Shown in pieces: positions 50,333 through 55,859 of a stretch of DNA of 55,859 nucleotides. Each line of letters begins with the position of its first letter. The first letter of the stretch is position 1. The stretch spans positions 1-55,859 of the forward strand of contig JBAMDO010000287.1 in assembly GCA_037074765.1 (NCBI GenBank), given 5' to 3'. Under the pieces are notes generated by a model that saw nothing but the letters and a program-made list of their open reading frames with translations, did not search any database and was not told where the DNA came from. Both the position numbers and the translations under genes were made by a program. Origin of the DNA: Mansonella perstans. Its lineage: Eukaryota > Nematoda > Chromadorea > Rhabditida > Onchocercidae.

Positions 50333-51211
50333 TGTAAACATTTGCTTGTGAATTGATTCAATTACACAAGAAAATTAACTACTATTATCTCAAAATAATA
50401 TTTTAGTCAAATTCAAACAAATTTAGAAATAAAAGAATGCATCTATCACATAAAAACAATTCAGCCAATTTTCTTCTCAACAATAATTGCCTGTAAGTTT
50501 GACATTCAATGAAAAGGAAACAATAATTGTAATCTAACCAGTAACATTTTCTCGAACGTTTTTTTATTCCCAGAAGAAAAATGCATATACTCGAAGGTAG
50601 GCAAATTTTTGTCTTGCAAACTTTATCCAAAAGTTTAAAAAATAAACTGTCTATAATTTTAAAAGAGACATAACTTTCACTAAATCATAAGTAGTACATC
50701 TCCTCTTCAAAAAACATTTCTTAACTATATTACCCCTCAGTAAATTACACTGTTTCTGAATTTCATATGCAAGAGAACAATTATTTTCACATGATTACAA
50801 TTCATAAATAAATCAATAACGTTTATAACGAATGTGAACAACGACTCAAAGTAAACAAACAAATAAAACAACAATCGACCTGACATTAAATTATATTATT
50901 TTTTTTTTATTTATAGACATATTTTTTTTTCTTTTAGAGACATTTTTTTATCTGCTAATTTCGAGAAATTTTAACAGAAAAAGCAAATTCACGATCAGAC
51001 TTCATTATTCCGATCAAAAGATGGATGAAAATTTCACATTCCTCCAAAAGATTGAGTGAGGAAAAAAAAACCACCAAGCTCATAGTCAAAGATGAAGAAC
51101 TATCAATTTTTACAATTTTCGCAAATATAAAACCGAGACAGACGAAGGAACCACCTAAAAATACAAATAAACATACGCTATTTAATGAAGTTACTTATTA
51201 ATAGTGATCTG
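50333..51211. other. Convergent 3' region, ion channel / EMG1
   Basis: About 880 bp between convergent stops. AT-rich, no exon seen. The minus-strand frame at 50403-50630 has no support. Confidence 0.55.
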
Positions 51212-53027
51212 TCACTGATTCTCTTCAACTTTCCATACTTCCTCGAAACTTGATGTCAATTTAGAACACGTCAATGCAGCGCTTAACGGAAATTTGCTCA
51301 GTTTCACCTCTTCCTCAGTATAATCCACTGTGGCCTATAAGCAATTGTTTGAATGCCAGAAATGCTCTCGACTATTTTATGCAAAATGAATTCTATTATA
51401 AATTATTTCCCAAACAGCTTGCAGTAATTTATAATAACGGATAGTAATGTCAGAAAATACTTGCTTCTGATTTCGAATAGGAAGTGTTGCTAAGCCGAGA
51501 CAAAAACAGAACAAATTTTTCACCTTTCCTTTTGCAAATCCACCAATAACGACTGCGATGGGTTTATTACCAACGCTTTCGGCAAAATGTCTACAACTCA
51601 TGTATTCTGATGCCTGATATGAGGCTAATACTTTCTGACAACCAATCGGCAGATGGATGGTTACTGGATTTCTAATCACTTTCAGCAACTTAACTGAACT
51701 ATCGGCTGCACGTATCGACAATTTATGTAACAACTGCACTGAAATCGAACAACGCTCATTTTTTGGTGCTCATTTAATAAATTAATCAAAAACTGAGCGT
51801 AATGAACTAAAAATTAATAAATTAGAAGCAAAATGCAATATCATGAGGTTGATTTACTTATAGTCGCACTCAAATTCGATACGATAACAGCACATAAAAC
51901 ATAGACCTGGTTGATAAATAGCAATAAAAGGATATAAAATGAACCCATCAAACCACAGAATCGATCGAATGTCCTCGGAATACGAACCTGAGGGTTCACT
52001 TCGATCAATATGTTATTGACGGTATGTATATAAATTTGCAATAAATTCGCTCGATTTAACGGACTATCCAGAAGCATCAAAAGACACTGTAAGCAGTAAA
52101 TTAAAAACTATGGTAAGTCGAGTTATTCAGAAATTAGCTATCATGAACCAAACAATCGATATATAAAACAGAAGCTGACCAACAATACAATGGTTAAGAA
52201 TTATCAAATGTCAAATGTTGTTGGTTCTTAAATATTCTAATTTGAAATTCTAAAAATAAAAGGATGATTACACTATGAAAAATTTCGAGATGTTAGAAAG
52301 ACACCTCTATAATCACCTTTTTGAAGAACTAACTAAAAAATGCATCAACACAACTTCCAGTCAGTTTTTGATTTAATTACTAGTATTTTTGATGTATGAA
52401 AACAAAAGATTTAAAACAACCACAATCGGCAAGCACGACTCGTTCAACATCTGAAATAGAAATAGAGAAGAAAACTAAAGACCTACTTTTAAAATTAAAT
52501 GAAATATTTACTTGATGTAGAATATCTGGCCGGAAATCAGCCGGATCTTTTTTTTGGTTTCGAATGAAGTTGGCATGTCTGTCACTAGAGAGGATCACAT
52601 AATCTTTGCCTACCTGCAAAAATGTGAATCGAATTAATAAATATCAAATAAAGAAAAAGTTCTGGTTCTAATAACCGCTGCTTTGTCATTAATGAAATTA
52701 ATTTTCTTTTGGAAGATCAGTAAGATCAATAAGAGCATCACCTTCGTCTTTCCTTTATGTGAAAAAACAAAGAAGGATATATGCTTTTCTAAAAGAATGT
52801 AATGCTCTCTTGTCTGATCTATAAATGATAGCAGTTAATTTAAACTTAATTGGTGAATTTTTTTAATCCACTGGAAGGCCAGAAAAATGTATCATCTGTT
52901 AAAATTAAGTAACCTTAGCACTCTCCAAAGAGCATTTCTCGATAATAACGATGAGTTGTTTTTTGTTATCCTCTACAACTTCCTCAGTATTTCTTCTGAT
53001 ACGTTTAACTGCTGATACATCAGGCAT
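51212..53027 (-). CDS. EMG1: 18S rRNA (pseudouridine-N1) methyltransferase EMG1/NEP1
   Basis: Five minus-strand exons, 53027-52914, 52613-52512, 52086-51945, 51738-51524 and 51334-51212, all in phase, give 231 residues (human EMG1: 244). The SPOUT-class enzyme methylates a hypermodified pseudouridine of 18S rRNA and is also needed as an assembly factor of the small subunit in the nucleolus. Family blocks are all present: [83 protein letters not shown] at the S-adenosylmethionine knot; and [15 protein letters not shown] near the end. The N-terminal arm before the enzyme domain is short and basic/acidic. The start Met follows an ACAG acceptor at once (53028), suggesting trans-splicing. The gene converges on the ion channel. 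Confidence 0.96.
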
Positions 53028-53036
53028 CTGTCACTT
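53028..53036 (-). promoter_or_regulatory. Splice acceptor abutting the EMG1 start codon
   Basis: On the minus strand GAAGTGACAG is followed directly by ATG. As at bS21m, this is where a spliced leader would be joined; it fixes the first ATG as the likely start. Confidence 0.5.
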
Positions 53037-54048
53037 CGATAAAAAGCTTGCTTACTGTAATAAGTACTCTATGAGTATATAAAGATACTAAACATTTAAA
53101 AGAATGGAAAATTTTCGACAGCATCTTCCATGACAAATAGGATGAAATTATTCATCTCCAAAAGAAAATTTCTGAAAGCAGGATGATATCATCACTGAAC
53201 ATTACAGCGACTAAATTAAATATATAAAGAAAAGATCTCTAATTAATTGCAAATATTCAGAAATTTTATTAAGTATAAAATTATTTGTAAACATTCGTTA
53301 GAGACCAATTTTTAAATATTTAATTAAGAGGAAAAAAGGAGAAAGGCATATGCTAACAAATCCTAAAAATGTCACTTTTAGTAATCTTCTACTATTCTAA
53401 CTAAGTGATTTGAGAGCACATTATCTCCTGGATAAAAAAGTGTTTTTGAAAGTTTTTTTTTTTTTTTTGTTTCTTTCAAAAAGATATAACCTAAATTAAA
53501 AAGAAATCATATGTAATGTGAATAATCTGGAAAACGACCCGTTTTCAGATCAAATCTCGAGATGAATATCCTACAGAAAGGATAGCGTCATGTAAGATAA
53601 TCAACATTAAGTATATTATAACTATAATAATCAGCTCATTTAATAATTTCAATTTCGTATACAAGCAGTGCAGTAGAGTTAGTAAAGGTACATATATCTA
53701 GTACAGCAAAGTATTTCAGTCAAATTAACCTCTTCCTCTACTACATAAACTTTGGCAGTAACAAAAAAAAACGCCACTCACGTGAACATTTCTGGTATAA
53801 GCCTACTTACCACAGAATCTTAGCTGCAACACAACGATTGCACACAGGCTTAGGCGCGAATTTGGAATTGCTATTTTGGTAGGTTTGCAATTCAATAGTT
53901 TAAAGTTGAGTTGAAATGGATGCATGCATATGAAGGAAATTTTGATTTAAAATGCATATTGTATGTTCAGGTATATTCATTTTGGACACAAATAAATCTG
54001 CAAATGATCTTAATTCAATGCAATATTATTGGGAATACCATTATTCTG
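53037..54048. other. Gene-free stretch upstream of EMG1
   Basis: AT-rich with a T-run near 53454-53468. No gene, RNA gene or array seen. Confidence 0.5.
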
Positions 54049-54404
54049 TAAGTAAGTGACCAGTGAATGAGTCAATGAGATGAGTTGGAGTGATGAAATA
54101 CTACAGAAATGACCTAAGTGTAAGTGGGTGACCAGTGAATGAGTCAATGAGATGAGTTGGAGTGATGAAATACTACAGAAATGATCTAAGTGTAAGTAAG
54201 TGATCAATGAATGAGCCAATGAGATGAGTTGGAGCAAGCAGAAATACTACAGAAATGATCTAAGTGTAAGTGGGTGACCAGTGAATGAGTCAATGAGATG
54301 AGTTGGAGTGATGAAATACTACAGAAATGATCTAAGTGTAAGTAAGTGATCAATGAATGAGCCAATGAGATGAGTTGGAGCAAGCAGAAATACTACAGAA
54401 ATAA
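54049..54404. repeat. 72-75-bp tandem repeat, five copies of two types
   Basis: Units beginning gtaagtgggtgaccagtgaa and ending acctaagt or atctaagt. Two unit types are mixed: type A has gaccagtgaatgagtcaatg and ttggagtgatgaaatac; type B has gatcaatgaatgagccaatg and ttggagcaagcagaaatac and is 3 bp longer. The order is A-like, A, B, A, B. A minus-strand frame stays open through part of the array because the period is a multiple of three. Confidence 0.9.
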
Positions 54405-54640
54405 CCGAAGCACTCGTATCGGCCTTCTGCTCTTCGGCCATCAAAAATGATTTAATAGAATGATAACAGACACTGACTGAAAGATATGTACAATTAACGA
54501 ATGACTCATTCTCTGTTACACCGTGGTTTCTGTTCAATTTCTGATCGAATCTCAACTGTTCAACAAATATCTCAAATGACTCAAACGTCTCAAATGAGAT
54601 TAACATCTTAAACACTGTCCATTCTTCTTAAGTTCCATTG
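54405..54640. other. Unrepeated segment between arrays
   Basis: A minus-strand frame (54319-54615) overlaps the end of the 72-bp array and includes FETFESFEIFVEQLRFDQ. This part comes from the local direct repeat caaatgactcaaacgtctcaaatg, so I do not call it a gene. Confidence 0.5.
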
Positions 54641-54659
54641 ATTCCAATTTTCCTGACAG

Positions 54660-54765
54660 TATTGTCTTTCAGACCATTATATCTTTCAGATCATTATATT
54701 CAGATCACTATATCTTTCAGATCATTATATTCAGATCATTGTATCTTTCAGATCATTATATATCG
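54660..54765. repeat. Short tandem words (atctttcagatcattat)
   Basis: The words tctttcagatcattata and ttcagatcattgta recur about five times in 100 bp with variable spacing. Low-complexity local duplication. Confidence 0.8.
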
Positions 54766-55160
54766 AATCAATGATTATATCGCACTATTCTTTCTGTCTT
54801 TTTTCTTTAAGGGTTAAGCCTACTAATTCCTTTCATTTACCACAATAAAAGCGTTCGAGTCATTGTTAAGTATCGTTTCCTTTTTGTGGTCGATCGAATC
54901 CTTTAAGTTTATTTATGGATAGAGAGAGAAAGAGATGCTGTACTGCCTTTTGTGATGAGAAGATAGAGTTGATTGAATCATCTTCCATATCTGTTCTCCC
55001 TTTCATTTATGGTGGTGAACTCAATGAATGATCGTGCTTGATGAGTGACCATTGCCATACTCATTGTCATTGATGGGTGAGCATATGGAGAAGGTTCTGC
55101 TACCTATTACAGATATATATTCAGAACCCATCTGTTCCTTTTTATTTGTTCTATTTTATT
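54766..55160. other. Unique segment before the right-edge array
   Basis: No gene recognised. It carries a tgatgagtga / gatgggtgagc-type short duplication at about 55010-55085. Confidence 0.5.
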
Positions 55161-55162
55161 CT

Positions 55163-55859
55163 GAATTAGGTAATGAAAAATAAAAGGTTGCACGAATAGG
55201 TAATGAGAAATAAAAGGTTGCACGAATAGGTAATGAGAAATAAAAGATCGCACGAATAGGTAATGAGAAATAAAAGATCGCACGAATAGGTAATGAGAAA
55301 TAAAAGGTTGCACGAATAGGTAATGAGAAATAAAAGATCGCACGAATAGGTAATGAGAAATAAAAGATCGCAATAGTAATGAAAATAAAAGGTTGCACGA
55401 ATAGGTAATGAGAAATAAAAGATCGCACGAATAGGTAATGAGAAATAAAAGATCGCACGAATAGGTAATGAGAAATAAAAGGTTGCACGAATAGGTAATG
55501 AGAAATAAAAGATCGCACGAATATGAGAAATAAAAGGTCGCACGAATAGGTAATAAGAAATAAAAGGTTGCACGAATAGGTAATGAGAAATAAAAGATCG
55601 CACGAATAGGTAATGAGAAATAAAAGATCGCACGAATAGGTAATGAGAAATAAAAGATCGCACGAATAGGTAATGAGAAATAAAAGATCGCACGAATAGG
55701 TAATGAGAAATAAAAGGTTGCACGAATAGGTAATGAGAAATAAAAGGTTGCACGAATAGGTAATGAGAAATAAAAGGTTGCACGAATAGGTAATGAGAAA
55801 TAAAAGATCGCACGAATAGGTAATGAGAAATAAAAGATCGCACGAATAGGTAATAAGAG
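55163..55859. repeat. 30-bp tandem repeat array at the right edge
   Basis: About 23 units of 30 bp, taatgagaaataaaag plus gatcg or ggttg plus cacgaatagg, with two shortened units near 55371 and 55524. The array runs off the window. Because 30 is a multiple of three and the minus-strand unit lacks stops in more than one frame, long open frames of ten-residue repeats arise (for example SFISHYLFVR at 55166-55843). These are by-products of the array and not genes. Confidence 0.95.

Noticed and set aside
54870..54910. Possible tRNA T-loop like string near ggtcgatcgaatcc
   Set aside because: No matching acceptor stem, anticodon arm or A/B box spacing can be built around it. No tRNA or rRNA gene was found in the window.
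55166..55843. 225-codon minus-strand frame of SFISHYLFVR-type repeats at the right edge
   Set aside because: It follows directly from a 30-bp tandem array whose unit lacks stops; other frames of the same array are open as well, and no splice site, start context or unique sequence supports a gene.

Overview
The window reads as AT-rich nuclear DNA of a nematode, most likely a spirurid or filarial-type worm. The genes are split by many short introns, and several translation starts sit just behind a TTTCAG- or ACAG-like acceptor, as expected for spliced-leader trans-splicing. The proteins are animal orthologues, including the calsyntenin that C. elegans calls CASY-1. I cannot fix the species from the sequence alone.

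Seven genes are well supported by exon-by-exon translation with matching splice phases. In order they are mitochondrial ribosomal protein bS21m (+, 6318-6972); proteasome subunit beta-3 (-, 7578-8752); a SENP6/7-type SUMO protease (-, 9896-16327); coatomer subunit beta (+, 17067-23405); calsyntenin (-, 24475-33589); a divergent Cys-loop ligand-gated ion channel (+, 47590-50332); and the 18S rRNA pseudouridine methyltransferase EMG1/NEP1 (-, 51212-53027). An eighth, weak candidate for a small multi-pass membrane protein lies at 42598-46238 (+).

Layout: positions 1-410 are a 54-bp tandem array and 55163-55859 a 30-bp tandem array, so both edges of the window lie inside satellite-like DNA. bS21m and PSMB3 converge around a near-perfect hairpin. 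The SUMO protease and coatomer beta are head to head, 739 bp apart. Coatomer beta and calsyntenin converge. A gene-poor stretch of about 14 kb (33.6-47.6 kb) follows the calsyntenin start and carries a perfect 48-bp palindrome, an 81-85-bp repeat, a 50-bp array and a 38-bp triplet. The ion channel and EMG1 converge.

The genes do not form one pathway or operon. They are housekeeping functions (mitochondrial and cytosolic ribosome biogenesis, proteasome, SUMO removal, COPI vesicle coat) beside two neuronal or membrane genes (calsyntenin, Cys-loop receptor). The most useful second-look items are a GC-AG intron in coatomer beta, an unexplained exon-like block in calsyntenin with the same splice phases as its neighbour, an alternative C-terminus in the SUMO protease, and the unusual pore region of the ion channel.
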